From Bifidobacterium ramosum (GTDB taxonomy: Bacteria > Actinomycetota > Actinomycetes > Actinomycetales > Bifidobacteriaceae): DNA of 64,000 nt. The notes under the pieces are model-generated. The model saw nothing but the letters and a program-made list of their open reading frames with translations. It did no database searches and had not been told where the DNA came from. Shown in pieces: positions 1 to 8,617 of the stretch. Both the position numbers and the translations under genes were made by a program. Position 1 is the first letter of the stretch. Each line of letters begins with the position of its first letter. The stretch is taken from positions 62,001-126,000 of the forward strand of contig NZ_WBSM01000008.1 in the NCBI RefSeq assembly GCF_009299505.1. The letters run 5' to 3'.

Positions 1-1
1 T

Positions 2-499
2 CACGTGGCCGTGTTCTCCGACTGCGCGATCAACCTCAACCCGAACGCCGAGCAGCTGGCCGACATCGCCATCCAGTCCGCCGAGACGGCACGCACCTTC
101 GGCCTCGACCCGAAGGTCGGCATGCTCTCCTACTCCACGCTCGGCTCGGGCAAGGGCCCGGACGTCGACGTGGTCGAGGAGGCGACGCGCATCGTCCGCG
201 AGAAGGCCCCGGACCTGCCGGTGGTCGGCTCCATCCAGTTCGACGCCGCATGGTCGCCGACCGTGGCCGCCACCAAGGCCAAGGGCAACGACATCGCCGG
301 CCATGTGAACGTGTTCGTGTTCCCCGATCTGTGCGCCGGCAACATCGGCTACAAGGCCGTGCAGCGCTCCTCCGGGGCGCTGGCCATCGGCCCGGTGCTG
401 CAGGGCCTCAACAAACCCGTCAACGACCTGTCCCGCGGCGCGCTGGTGCAGGACATCATCAACACCGTCGCGCTCACCGCCATCGAAGCGCAGCAGTGA
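2..499 (+). CDS. pta: Phosphate acetyltransferase, C-terminal part (cut by window edge)
   Basis: This is the last 165 residues of a phosphate acetyltransferase, which interconverts acetyl-CoA and acetyl phosphate in the cytoplasm. The fragment has the usual C-terminal PTA features: the start [10 protein letters not shown], a central [13 protein letters not shown] stretch, the GSIQFDAAW segment and the [16 protein letters not shown] segment. The gene begins left of the window, so the true start and any N-terminal regulatory domain cannot be seen. ackA follows 129 bp downstream on the same strand, the standard pta-ackA arrangement. In bifidobacteria acetyl phosphate comes mainly from phosphoketolase, so this enzyme links that pool to acetyl-CoA. 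Confidence 0.95.
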   Translation, partial: HVAVFSDCAINLNPNAEQLADIAIQSAETARTFGLDPKVGMLSYSTLGSGKGPDVDVVEEATRIVREKAPDLPVVGSIQFDAAWSPTVAATKAKGNDIAGHVNVFVFPDLCAGNIGYKAVQRSSGALAIGPVLQGLNKPVNDLSRGALVQDIINTVALTAIEAQQ

Positions 500-628
500 C
501 GTCATGACATCCGTCCGCCGGGCGTGCGGCGACCTTCCCGGCGGACGTTTTGTAGCAAGCAACGAGTAGTCTGAAGATTTGGAAAGTCGCGTTTCGCGGC
601 ACGGCAAACAATATGGAGGATGCCCACA

Positions 629-1858
629 ATGGCGAAAACCGTCCTTGTCATCAATTCCGGTTCCAGCTCGATCAAGTACCAGCTGGTTGATCTCGAGTCC
701 GGCGAAGGTATCGCGTCCGGCCTGGTCGAGAAGATCGGCGAGCCGATCGACGGCCACTACAAGCACGAGTACAACGGCGAGAAGCACGAGCTCGAGGAGC
801 CGATCCACGATCACGAGCAGGGCCTGAAGCGCGTGCTCGGCTTCTTCGAGGAGTACGGCCCGAAGCTCGCCGACGCGAACATCGTCGCCGTCGGTCACCG
901 CGTGGTCCAGGGCGGCTCCCTCTTCCCGAAGCCGGCGCTGGTCAACGACAAGACCATCAACCAGGTCAAGGATCTGGCCGTGCTCGCCCCGCTGCACAAC
1001 GGCCCGGAGGCCAAGGGCGCCGAGGTCATGCGCGCGCTGCTGCCGGACGTGCCGCAGATCTTCGTGTTCGACTCCTCCTTCTTCTTCCAGCTGCCGAAGG
1101 CGTCCAGCACCTACGCGCTGAACAAGGAGATCGCCGACCAGTACCACATCCGCCGCTACGGCGCCCACGGCACCTCCCACGAGTTCATCTCCTCCGTGGT
1201 GCCGGAAGTCATCGGCAAGCCGGCCGAAGGCCTCAAGCAGATCGTCCTGCACATCGGCAACGGCGCCTCCGCCTCCGCCGAGATCTCCGGCAAGCCGGTC
1301 GAGACCTCGATGGGCCTGACCCCGCTCGAGGGCCTCGTCATGGGCGGTCGCACCGGCGACATCGACCCGGCCGTCGTGTTCCACCTCATCCGCAACGCCC
1401 ACATGAACGTGGACGAGCTGGACGCCCTGTTCAACAAGCGCTCCGGCATGATGGGCATGACCGGCTTCGGCGATCTGCGCGAGGTGCACCGTCTGGTGGC
1501 CGAGGGCAACGAGGACGCCAAGCTGGCGCTCGATGTGTACGTGCACCGTATTGTCGGCTACATCGGCAACTACACCGCGCAGATGGGCGGCGTGGACGTG
1601 ATCACCTTCACCGCCGGCGTCGGCGAGAACGACGACATCGTGCGCAAGATGGTGTGCGAGAAGCTCGCCCCGTTCGGCGTCAAGCTCGACGAGGAGAAGA
1701 ACGCGAAGCGCTCCAAGGAGCCGCGCGTCATCTCCACCCCGGATTCGTCCGTGGTCATCGCCGTGATCCCGACCAACGAGGAGCTGGCCATCGCCCGCAA
1801 GTCCGCCGCCATCGCGGAAGCCGGCGAGGACACCTACGGCAACAAGTTCGCCAAGTGA
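629..1858 (+). CDS. ackA: Acetate kinase
   Basis: Acetate kinase, 409 residues, transfers phosphate from acetyl phosphate to ADP to give acetate and ATP, the final energy step of the bifid shunt. Family signatures are clear: N-terminal INSGSSSIKYQ, then HGTSHEFIS, the phosphate-binding HIGNGASAS, and GGRTGDIDP. The ATG at 629 was chosen because GGAGG at 615-619 lies 9 nt upstream and MAKTVLVINSGSS matches the family N-terminus; an in-frame ATG at 620 lies directly against this RBS. It follows pta and ends before a long hairpin terminator. Length is normal for the family and nothing is missing. Confidence 0.97.
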   Translation: MAKTVLVINSGSSSIKYQLVDLESGEGIASGLVEKIGEPIDGHYKHEYNGEKHELEEPIHDHEQGLKRVLGFFEEYGPKLADANIVAVGHRVVQGGSLFPKPALVNDKTINQVKDLAVLAPLHNGPEAKGAEVMRALLPDVPQIFVFDSSFFFQLPKASSTYALNKEIADQYHIRRYGAHGTSHEFISSVVPEVIGKPAEGLKQIVLHIGNGASASAEISGKPVETSMGLTPLEGLVMGGRTGDIDPAVVFHLIRNAHMNVDELDALFNKRSGMMGMTGFGDLREVHRLVAEGNEDAKLALDVYVHRIVGYIGNYTAQMGGVDVITFTAGVGENDDIVRKMVCEKLAPFGVKLDEEKNAKRSKEPRVISTPDSSVVIAVIPTNEELAIARKSAAIAEAGEDTYGNKFAK

Positions 1859-1888
1859 GCCACTGAACAGCTGGACGGCTGAAACGTC

Positions 1889-1941
1889 ACGAGGGGTGCT
1901 GTAGCGATTCCTGACACGGGAATCGCTACAGCACCCCTCGT
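1889..1941 (+). terminator. ackA terminator hairpin
   Basis: A perfect 23-bp inverted repeat (1889-1911 with 1919-1941, 7-nt loop) begins 31 bp after the ackA stop codon. ackA and aroA converge here, so it may end transcripts from both directions. There is no long T-run, so strict intrinsic termination is inferred, not proven. Confidence 0.75.
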
Positions 1942-1964
1942 CGTATGTACGGCAACCCGTTCCC

Positions 1965-2018
1965 GTGTGGCGGAAAACGCTCGCTGAGCGCGGTCTCAGC
2001 GAGCGTTTTCCGCCACAC
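1965..2018. repeat. 24-bp stem hairpin with GCTGAGC apex (family H)
   Basis: A perfect 24-bp inverted repeat, arms 1965-1988 and 1995-2018, lies between convergent ackA and aroA and ends 15 bp from the aroA stop. The apex, positions 1983-2000, reads GCTGAGCGCGGTCTCAGC. The hairpin at 4427-4478 has a homologous stem and apex, and the one at 10078-10145 a similar apex. It probably terminates aroA, but the conserved apex suggests a dispersed element as well. Confidence 0.7.
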
Positions 2019-2033
2019 GATAAGGCCGCCAGG

Positions 2034-3410
2034 TTACGCCAGCATGCCCGTCCACATGCCCACGAAGTCGGGCAGGGTCTTGCGCGTGGTCGCCACGTTC
2101 ACGATCTCGACGCCCGGCACCGCGAGCCCGATCATCGCGGCGAACGTGGCCATGCGGTGATCGGCGTACGATTCCATCACCGCGCCGTGCAGGTCGGCGC
2201 GCGGCACCGGCGTGATCTCGATGCCGTCCGGCAGTTCGCGCGCCGCTCCCCCGACACGTCGAATCTCACGTACCAGCGCTTCGAGACGGTTCGTCTCATG
2301 CCCGCGCAGATGGCCGATGCCGATCATGCGCGTCGGCGCGTCGGCGAACACGAGGATCGCCGCCAGCGACGGCGCGATCTCCCCCGCCGCGGTCAGGTCG
2401 AAGTCACCAAGGCCGCGAACCGCACCGCCAGTCGCAGCCGTCACCTCGCAATACCGGATGCCGTCACGTTCCGGGAACGTGACGGCCGCGCCCATGCGCT
2501 CGAGATATCCCGGCAGCAGCCCGCCCGGCTGGGTCGTCTCGACCGGCCAATGCGGCACGCGCACCGTGCCGCCGGCGATCAGCGCGGCACCAAGGAACGG
2601 CGCGGCGTTCGACAGATCGGGTTCCACGACCACGCGGTCCGGCAGCTGCAACGCACCAGGCCGCACCGTCCACACGCGGGCGGCCTCGTCGGCGAGCGCA
2701 TGCCCGCCGGCCCCGTTCACGTCGGCGATGGTCATGCGGATGTGCGGCAGGCTCGGCGTCTTCTCGCCGGTATGTGTGAGCGTGAGACCCCCGGACAGCC
2801 GCGAGCCGATGAGCAGCAGTCCGGAGATGAACTGCGACGAACCGGACGAGTCGATCGCGACATGCGCGGTACCGGCACCAATACCGGTACCACTGCCACC
2901 GTCGGTACCCAGCAACTCCGCCGGCGGCGTGATCGTGAACGGCAGGCGTCCGGTTTCGCCGTGGTAGTCGATGGTCGCGCCGAGCTGTTCGAGGCCGTCG
3001 AGTACGGGCTTCATGGGCCGCGCGTATGCCTGTTCGTCGCCGTCGAACCGTACCGGCCCGTCGGCGAACAACGCGAGTCCGGGCACGAAGCGCATGACCG
3101 TGCCGGCGAGACCGCAGTACACGTCGACGTTGCCGCGGAACCGTCCGGAAGCCGGTGGCGTGACGGTCACGGTGGTCTCGACGTTCGGGTCGACGTCGCA
3201 GCGTACGCCGAGCGCGGCGAGCGCGCCCATCATGAGTTCGGTGTCGCGCGAGCGCAGCAGTCCGACCAGCGTGACCGGCCGGGAGCCGAGCGCGGCGAGG
3301 ATGAGATACCGGTTGGACAGCGATTTGCTGCCGGGGATGATGACGGTGGCGTTGATCGGCCCGTGCGCCGTCGGGGCGGGCCACAGTTCGGGATGGTTCG
3401 TTTCGCTCAT
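2034..3410 (-). CDS. aroA: 3-phosphoshikimate 1-carboxyvinyltransferase (EPSP synthase)
   Basis: EPSP synthase, 458 residues, joins phosphoenolpyruvate to shikimate 3-phosphate in the pathway to chorismate and aromatic amino acids. The N-terminus carries the family motif PGSKSLSNRYLILAAL (about residues 27-42) and LLRSRDTELMMGAL; LAGTVMRFVPGLAL fits the glycine-threonine substrate region and the C-terminal DHRMATFAAMIGL segment is also typical. Length is usual. It stands alone on the minus strand, convergent with ackA and divergent from the phosphatase-like gene that starts about 80 bp upstream. No other shikimate genes are nearby. Confidence 0.95.
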   Translation of the reverse strand: MSETNHPELWPAPTAHGPINATVIIPGSKSLSNRYLILAALGSRPVTLVGLLRSRDTELMMGALAALGVRCDVDPNVETTVTVTPPASGRFRGNVDVYCGLAGTVMRFVPGLALFADGPVRFDGDEQAYARPMKPVLDGLEQLGATIDYHGETGRLPFTITPPAELLGTDGGSGTGIGAGTAHVAIDSSGSSQFISGLLLIGSRLSGGLTLTHTGEKTPSLPHIRMTIADVNGAGGHALADEAARVWTVRPGALQLPDRVVVEPDLSNAAPFLGAALIAGGTVRVPHWPVETTQPGGLLPGYLERMGAAVTFPERDGIRYCEVTAATGGAVRGLGDFDLTAAGEIAPSLAAILVFADAPTRMIGIGHLRGHETNRLEALVREIRRVGGAARELPDGIEITPVPRADLHGAVMESYADHRMATFAAMIGLAVPGVEIVNVATTRKTLPDFVGMWTGMLA

Positions 3411-3487
3411 GTGCCTTATCGTATCGGTTCCAGTGAAAAACGGCGGGCGGGCGTCCGCATTCGCATGCCGTGACTATGGTGGATGGC

Positions 3488-4372
3488 ATGCGTGTGATCG
3501 AACGGTGTTGTCGGGGCAAACGTGCCGACCAGTCGTTGAACGAGGATGGCTTGGCCGTCACGGACGGTTTTGCGGCCGTGGTGGATGGGGTGACGAGCAA
3601 GAGCGTGCGTCGTTTGTGGCAGCCGAGCGGCGGGGTCGTCGCGAAGAATCTGCTGCTGAATGCGATCGTCGGTTTGTCTGCGAAAGCGACGATGCGGCAG
3701 GCGCAGACGGTGCTGGATGACTGTTTGCGAGCACGATATGCGACGGTCGACGCCGATGCGACGTTGTTCGAGCGTGAGCCGTGGGAACGGTTGCAGGCGA
3801 ACGCGGTGATCTACAGTGCATACCGGCATGAGGCATGGCTGTTCGGCGACTGCCAGATCATGGTGAACGGCGTGCAGACGCCGACCCTGAAACGTGTGGA
3901 CGAGCTGCTGAGCGAACTGCGATCGTTCGCCGCGCAGGCATTAACGTTGGGCGACGACGAATCGTATCGTGGGCAGGATGATGACATGACATCGGCATCG
4001 GCATCCGTGGCAAGTGGCAGTCATACAAAGACGCGCGACACGGACGATCCCGCCCGTGACATGATCCTGCCGTTTCTGCGATTGCAGTCGCGGTTCGCGA
4101 ACCGTCGCGGCGAATACGGCTATTTCGTCTTCGACGGATTCACCGACCCGACATATCCGATTCGCACGGTTCCGGTCAACCCCGGTGATGAGGTGGCGCT
4201 CGCCTCGGACGGCTATCCCCTGTTGCGTCCGACGCTCGCCGAGTCGGAACGCGAACTGAGCCGGCTGCATCGCGACGACCCACAGCTCATCCGCGACTAC
4301 CGCACCACCAAGGGCTTCACACCCGGTCGGGATTCGTTCGACGACCGCACCTACCTGCGCTTCATCGCCTAG
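3488..4372 (+). CDS. PPM/PP2C-type protein phosphatase-like protein
   Basis: About 294 residues. It shows the ordered metal-binding motifs of PPM (PP2C-like) phosphatases: NED near residue 18, DGVT near 33, LFGDCQ midway, ASDGYP and DDRTYL near the C-terminus. These Asp and Gly positions normally hold the two-metal centre, so catalytic activity on a phosphoprotein or phosphometabolite is plausible. No membrane segment, kinase or anti-sigma partner gene is next to it. A Ser/Thr/Asp-rich stretch (MTSASASVASGSHTKTRDTDD) looks like an inserted loop. In-frame starts exist at 3470 (GTG), 3476 and 3488; none has a strong RBS. The substrate is unknown. Confidence 0.6.
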   Translation: MRVIERCCRGKRADQSLNEDGLAVTDGFAAVVDGVTSKSVRRLWQPSGGVVAKNLLLNAIVGLSAKATMRQAQTVLDDCLRARYATVDADATLFEREPWERLQANAVIYSAYRHEAWLFGDCQIMVNGVQTPTLKRVDELLSELRSFAAQALTLGDDESYRGQDDDMTSASASVASGSHTKTRDTDDPARDMILPFLRLQSRFANRRGEYGYFVFDGFTDPTYPIRTVPVNPGDEVALASDGYPLLRPTLAESERELSRLHRDDPQLIRDYRTTKGFTPGRDSFDDRTYLRFIA

Positions 4373-4426
4373 CGTTTTTCGCGGCACGTATCACGCGGAA
4401 CGGTTCCACATACCCATACAACGTAA

Positions 4427-4478
4427 CGTGGCGGTTTTCGCTCGCTGGCACGGGGCTCAGCGAGCGAAAACCGCCACG
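4427..4478. repeat. 21-bp stem hairpin with GCTGGC...GCTCAGC apex (family H)
   Basis: A perfect 21-bp inverted repeat, arms 4427-4447 and 4458-4478, lies between the convergent phosphatase-like gene and the DJ-1 gene. The stem equals that of the 1965-2018 hairpin except that AAAA in one arm is TTTT here and the opposite arm changes to match. It may act as a bidirectional terminator. Confidence 0.7.
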
Positions 4479-4554
4479 CATCACACATGATCATCACACA
4501 TGGCTTCATCGTGCGGCGCAATACAGCATCGCCGTCGGCATCAATCTGCGGCGA

Positions 4555-5103
4555 TCAGGCAAGCGTGTTCTTGATCGCGTCGACGAACGCGTCAAGGTCG
4601 GCGGGCGTGCGCGAGGTGATGAATCGCCAGCCGTTCGCATCGTCGACGGTCACTTCCTCGTTGACGTAGTGGCCGCCCGCGTTCTCAATATCGGCCGCGA
4701 TGTAGCGGCACGGGGACGCGGTCTTGCCTTCCATCAGACCGGCATTGACGAGCAGCCATGCGCCGTGGCAGATCGCGGCGATCGGCTTGCCTTCATGCGC
4801 GAACTCCTGCGCGAGCGTGATCGCATCCTCGTTCACGCGCAGACGATCGACGTTGCAGGTGCCGCCCGGCACAACGAGCAGGTCGTAATCGGCGGCCTGC
4901 ACGTCGGACAGCTTGGTGTCCGGCGTGAGCGTCTCGCCTTCGTAGCGATCATGCTGCACGGTTTCGCACGGCTCCAGTTCGGTCGCCGCGAGCGTGACCT
5001 TCGCGCCTGCGGCCTTGAGGTCGCGCAGCGGACGGGTCAGTTCTGTCTCCTCGATGCCCCAGTTGTTCACGATGATCAGCGCCTTGGCATTCTCTATGGC
5101 CAT
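4555..5103 (-). CDS. DJ-1/PfpI family protein (class I glutamine amidotransferase-like)
   Basis: A 182-residue DJ-1/PfpI superfamily protein. The nucleophile elbow AICHGAWLL places the reactive Cys near residue 111, with the upstream VVPGGT strand turn and an N-terminal acidic EETELTRP segment typical of YhbO/PfpI proteins. Family members act as cysteine hydrolases, glyoxalases or deglycases in stress response; the precise activity cannot be told from sequence. The start is supported by AAGGAGG just upstream. It is a single gene with its own strand neighbours 57 bp downstream. Confidence 0.85.
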   Translation of the reverse strand: MAIENAKALIIVNNWGIEETELTRPLRDLKAAGAKVTLAATELEPCETVQHDRYEGETLTPDTKLSDVQAADYDLLVVPGGTCNVDRLRVNEDAITLAQEFAHEGKPIAAICHGAWLLVNAGLMEGKTASPCRYIAADIENAGGHYVNEEVTVDDANGWRFITSRTPADLDAFVDAIKNTLA

Positions 5104-5160
5104 GGTTCCTCCTTGACGGCATAGATGGTTTCGTCATCCATTATGCCGCGCGTCCGTCCG

Positions 5161-5691
5161 TCAGCCGTTGCCGTGATCGATTTCGGTCCAGGTTCTGCCG
5201 TCGTCGTTGAGATACAGGTAGTCAGTCATCGATTGTTCGCCGGAACCGAGCGATGCGTCGCCGCCGTCGCAGGTGAAGTCGACGGTGGCGATGAAGATGC
5301 GGTTGCGTCCGTACCGGTGGTAGGCATCGTAGATCCTCGACCAATAGGACGGCGATGCGGCCTTGGATTCGTCCTCCAGATCAAGGAGTCTGTCGGCCTG
5401 CGTCTCGTCATAGGAGATCCGTTCGATTGTGCACCCGCCGAAACCGGAGAACACGTCAGCGGTCTTCCGTCCGGCCGCGTCGAGCTGTGCCTTGGTGAAT
5501 TTCGTGGACCGCGAATATTCATAGACGATGTGCGATGTGTCGGCCGTGCGGTGCGTGTACCAGTGGCTCAGTCCCAGTCCGCCGACGAGGACCAGTATCG
5601 GCACCGCGACGGCGAGTATCGTCATGATCGTCGGCAACGCCCGTTCGTGGTCATTGCGCTCGTCCGTCATCCGTTCCATGATGTCCGTCAT
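5161..5691 (-). CDS. Small membrane-anchored protein of unknown function
   Basis: 176 residues with one transmembrane segment at about 22-44 (IMTILAVAVPILVLVGGLGL), followed by a roughly 130-residue exported domain with a Cys in GGCTIER and another in DFTCDGG that could form a disulfide. I do not recognise the family. The start at 5691 was chosen because GGGAGG lies six bases upstream and because a longer reading would run through the preceding gene. It sits 34 bp after that gene on the same strand, so the two are probably co-transcribed and both look like N-terminally anchored surface proteins. Confidence 0.65.
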   Translation of the reverse strand: MTDIMERMTDERNDHERALPTIMTILAVAVPILVLVGGLGLSHWYTHRTADTSHIVYEYSRSTKFTKAQLDAAGRKTADVFSGFGGCTIERISYDETQADRLLDLEDESKAASPSYWSRIYDAYHRYGRNRIFIATVDFTCDGGDASLGSGEQSMTDYLYLNDDGRTWTEIDHGNG

Positions 5692-5725
5692 ATCAGCCTC
5701 CCTTGATCGACCGGTCATATCGATA

Positions 5726-6343
5726 TCACTCGTCGGCCGTCGCCGCATCGTCCGCATACGTACGTACGTACCGGCTGACGGGTGCGTAGTCGGGGAACAG
5801 CATGGCCAGTTCGCCGAGCTGACCATCGGTGAGCGTGCCGTTCTTGGCACGTCGTTGCATGGCGGCGAGCGTCGTGACGATGCGATCGTTGTCGGCCGTG
5901 TTCTCGTAGATGTCGAAGAACGCAGCGACCTGCGGATCGTCGTACGGTGCGTTGCCGGCGACCCAGCCGGCGTAGCAGCGCCACGTCAGCGCGTTGAGCG
6001 GCAGGATGCAGTGCCGTTGAAGGTCGGACAGGTCGGCGGTGTCGCGAAGGGCGCGCAATGCGGCGGCAGGATCACGGAACGTGCACATCAGCGGATTGGC
6101 CTCGCCGTTGACCGTGACGGCACGCGTGCGGTCGATCGCGAGCGAGTCGTCATTTGTTGCGATGTCGCTGCAATGATCAGTCCACCGATCGGATGATGTG
6201 ACGATGACGTTCGCGTAGGCCGCGCGTACGACCAGCGCCCGCCCCAGCGGGATCAGCAGTGCCGCGAGGACGATGGCCGCGGCGATAGCGATGACCCTAC
6301 GCGGCGGCCTGCCGACGATGCGGATGCGTGACGGACGTTCCAT
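5726..6343 (-). CDS. Membrane-anchored protein of unknown function
   Basis: 205 residues: a short basic N-terminus, one hydrophobic segment at about 17-42 (VIAIAAAIVLAALLIPLG), then a soluble extracytoplasmic region with four Cys (HCSD, MCTF, HCIL, RCYAG). No known domain was recognised. It precedes the other single-span protein by 34 bp on the same strand, which suggests a two-gene unit. Upstream lie two short hairpins and no obvious regulator. Confidence 0.6.
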   Translation of the reverse strand: MERPSRIRIVGRPPRRVIAIAAAIVLAALLIPLGRALVVRAAYANVIVTSSDRWTDHCSDIATNDDSLAIDRTRAVTVNGEANPLMCTFRDPAAALRALRDTADLSDLQRHCILPLNALTWRCYAGWVAGNAPYDDPQVAAFFDIYENTADNDRIVTTLAAMQRRAKNGTLTDGQLGELAMLFPDYAPVSRYVRTYADDAATADE

Positions 6344-6438
6344 GATGTGCTCGTTTCTCTATGTCCGGATATTGTTGCCTTGATTATTCGGCAACCGCCA
6401 CGGCACGGCAACGCGCGATACAGGATTTCTGTATGGGT

Positions 6439-6477
6439 CCGGTTCCCGGGATTACCGCATTCCATCCCGGGAACCGG
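6439..6477. repeat. CCCGGG-core hairpin, copy 1
   Basis: A perfect 14-bp inverted repeat, arms 6439-6452 and 6464-6477, with core GGTTCCCGGGAT. A second hairpin with the same core lies about 100 bp away. The region between the two (6478-6557) holds no supported gene. Confidence 0.6.
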
Positions 6478-6554
6478 CAGACGCACAATAATGAACATCA
6501 CGTCAGTAGCCAACCGCGATATGACGTGCATGGGCTTGTTCATGTGAACATGCT

Positions 6555-6929
6555 TCAGTTCCCGGGATTTTCCGAGCGTAATCCCGGGAACCGCGTCTCC
6601 CGCGCCATGAGATAGTTGACGAACGTCACCTCGCCGATATGCGGATGCCGTGCGGCGACCGTGCGAAACCCGTGACGCAGGAAGAACGGCCGTGCGGTGA
6701 TGCTGGCGTGGACGGACAGCCGCGCGATGCCGCCGCCGGCTGCGTACCGTTCCACGTGATCAAGCAGTCGCGACGCGACGCCGTGACGTGCGACCGTCGG
6801 ATCGACGAACAGCATATCCATGTATCCGGTGTCGTCGATGTCGATGAAACCGACGACCGACGGCATATCACCCGCCATCGTCGCGACGGCGTCCTCCGAT
6901 CGGTATGCGCGGATGCGTACCGGCACCAT
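6555..6929 (-). CDS. Internally deleted GNAT acetyltransferase, probably non-functional
   Basis: About 124 residues, a paralogue of the GNAT protein at 8614-9108. The two share RIRAYRS-DA at the start and, after a gap, FIDIDDTGY-DMLFVDP, RLSVHASITA-PFF and EVTFVNYLM. The shorter copy lacks a net 47 residues between ATM and SVVGF, which removes the first helices of the GNAT fold. Its last 16 residues are encoded partly by a CCCGGG hairpin. The acetyl-CoA loop region (VDPTVARHGVASRLL) is kept. The start is the ATG at 6929 or the GTG at 6932 with AGGAG upstream. It begins 18 bp after ldh, so it is likely co-transcribed. It may be a decaying gene. Confidence 0.6.
   Translation of the reverse strand: MVPVRIRAYRSEDAVATMAGDMPSVVGFIDIDDTGYMDMLFVDPTVARHGVASRLLDHVERYAAGGGIARLSVHASITARPFFLRHGFRTVAARHPHIGEVTFVNYLMARETRFPGLRSENPGN
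6558..6591 (-). terminator. CCCGGG-core hairpin, copy 2, overlapping the acetyltransferase stop
   Basis: A 12-bp inverted repeat, arms 6558-6569 and 6580-6591, core GTTCCCGGGATT. It lies inside the last codons of the truncated acetyltransferase, whose stop codon (6555-6557) follows directly. It probably ends the ldh-acetyltransferase transcript. Confidence 0.55.
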
Positions 6930-6946
6930 CACAGTCAAGCACTCCT

Positions 6947-7912
6947 CTACAGACGATCCGCGATCATCGCGCAATGCTCACGCACGATGCGCGCGGACCG
7001 ATGGAACTTGGCCAGCTCGCTCTCGTCGAGATGCAGGTCGACGAAATCACCCACGCCGTCGGCGTTCAACGCGACCGGCAGACTCAGGAACACGTCGTGC
7101 TCGTCGTATTCGTATTCGCCGTCGATCAGCGTGGAAACGGGAACCACGCGCCGCTCGTCCCACAGGATCGTGCGTGCCAGTCCGGCCACGGTGGCGGCGA
7201 TGCCCTGACTGGTGCCGCCGCGCAGCGACTTGATGAGCAGCCCGCGCCGCCGCGTCCGTTCCTCGATGCCGTCCAATGTGATATCCACATAGCGGGACCG
7301 GTTGTCCTGCAGATATCGGGTGAAGCTTTTGCCAACGAACGAGACCGTGGACCACGGCACGAACTGGGAGTCGCCATGCTCGCCGATCACATAGCCGGAC
7401 ACCATACGCGGGTCGAGTCTGGTGATGTCGCCGATGATCGCCTTCATGCGGGATGTGTCGAGCGCCGTACCGGAACCGATGACCTGCGCACGTGGCAGCC
7501 CGGTGCGCTTCCATGCGAACCAGCTGAGCACGTCGACCGGATTGGAGACCATGATAAGGATGCCGTCGAATCCGGAGTCGCGGATGGCGCACAGGATCGG
7601 GTCGACGATGTCGACGGCCGCACCGAGCTCCTGGAACCGCGTCTCGCCGGGTTTCGGTTTTGGTCCGGCCGTGACGATCACGATGTCGGCGTCGCGGCAG
7701 TCGGCCCAGTCGCCGCGGCGAATGGACACGAACCGGCCTGTGTAGTCGGAACCGTCCATGAGATCCATGGCCAGTCCGGACGCCTTATCGGGATTGTGGT
7801 TGATAAGCACCAGTTCGTCGCACAATCCCTGCAGGACGATGGCGCCGGCGGTCGCCGCACCGACGCTACCCGTGCCGACGATCACCACACGACTGCGATG
7901 CGATGTGACCAT
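6947..7912 (-). CDS. ldh: L-lactate dehydrogenase family protein
   Basis: 321 residues of the L-lactate/malate dehydrogenase family. Visible are the NAD-binding GTGSVGAATAG near the N-terminus, the mobile loop with the Arg of PGETRF, the LDTSR Asp-Arg pair and the catalytic His in IGEHGDS. The Lys-rich TAGPKPKPGETR loop is more typical of lactate than malate dehydrogenases. Lactate formation regenerates NAD+ in the bifid shunt. This may be a second, accessory Ldh, since it lies among acetyltransferase paralogues and not near a glycolytic cluster; that is inference. A truncated acetyltransferase follows closely. Confidence 0.88.
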   Translation of the reverse strand: MVTSHRSRVVIVGTGSVGAATAGAIVLQGLCDELVLINHNPDKASGLAMDLMDGSDYTGRFVSIRRGDWADCRDADIVIVTAGPKPKPGETRFQELGAAVDIVDPILCAIRDSGFDGILIMVSNPVDVLSWFAWKRTGLPRAQVIGSGTALDTSRMKAIIGDITRLDPRMVSGYVIGEHGDSQFVPWSTVSFVGKSFTRYLQDNRSRYVDITLDGIEERTRRRGLLIKSLRGGTSQGIAATVAGLARTILWDERRVVPVSTLIDGEYEYDEHDVFLSLPVALNADGVGDFVDLHLDESELAKFHRSARIVREHCAMIADRL

Positions 7913-8083
7913 ATGCCGTTCTCTCCTCTTTTCTGACTGTTTCGACCGTACGTCTCACATATGACTGGCGATCATGATGCTACGTATACCGCATACCGGC
8001 AATACGCCCATCGCATGACGAACACCGGCATCAACGGCGACGCCTAATGCGATCGTACAGCCGGCGCAACGTCCGTCTGCCGG

Positions 8084-8617
8084 TTATTTCTGGGATCGTT
8101 CGATGATGGTTCGCACGTGGGCAAGTTGCGCGGGATTGCGTACGATGATCGCCGTGTCGGGATGTGCATACGCCGTGTCGACGAATCGTTGCCGACGGGC
8201 GGCATTGCGTCCCTTGATGAGCAGCCACCATGCGAATTCGGCATCGATCTTCTCCGGACAGCCCGGCGTCATATCCGGCCGACTGGCGCCGCGGTAGCGC
8301 AGCCAGCGGCGAACGGCCCGCGCGCAGCATCGGAATCGGCCGAACAGCATGACGATGATGACGTCGGCTTGCGTCATGCGTTCGTCATACAGCAGATTCG
8401 TATAGTTGCCTTCAATGACCCACGATTCGTGATCGTTCATGAACGTGGCGACGACGGCACGAGCGTCATCGTCATCACGTTCTTTCCATCCGGGCAGCCA
8501 GTGTACTTGGTCAAGGTACATGACCGGGATGGCCAACCGTTCGCCGAGCTTCCTCGCCAACGTCGATTTGCCGCTGCCGCTGTATCCGATGATCGCAATG
8601 CGCATGGCATCGATCAT
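8084..8617 (-). CDS. P-loop adenylate kinase-like/DNA topology modulator-like protein
   Basis: 177 residues. The N-terminus is a clear P-loop, IIGYSGSGKSTLARKLGE, followed by YLDQVHWLPGW and WVIEGNY, a pattern of the small AAA/adenylate-kinase-like proteins often annotated as DNA topology modulation protein FlaR. It likely binds a nucleotide and may phosphorylate a small substrate that is not identifiable. The start ATG at 8617 overlaps the upstream acetyltransferase stop (ATGA), which suggests translational coupling; another ATG lies 12 nt inside. The gene closes a two-gene unit with the acetyltransferase. Confidence 0.72.
   Translation of the reverse strand: MIDAMRIAIIGYSGSGKSTLARKLGERLAIPVMYLDQVHWLPGWKERDDDDARAVVATFMNDHESWVIEGNYTNLLYDERMTQADVIIVMLFGRFRCCARAVRRWLRYRGASRPDMTPGCPEKIDAEFAWWLLIKGRNAARRQRFVDTAYAHPDTAIIVRNPAQLAHVRTIIERSQK

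Noticed and set aside
1965..3473. Long open frame antisense to aroA
   Set aside because: High-GC shadow; composition is Arg/His/Asp-rich without domains, and aroA is clear on the other strand.
6361..6615. Small open frame between the membrane proteins and the acetyltransferase
   Set aside because: It runs through two hairpins, has no RBS and no similarity I know.
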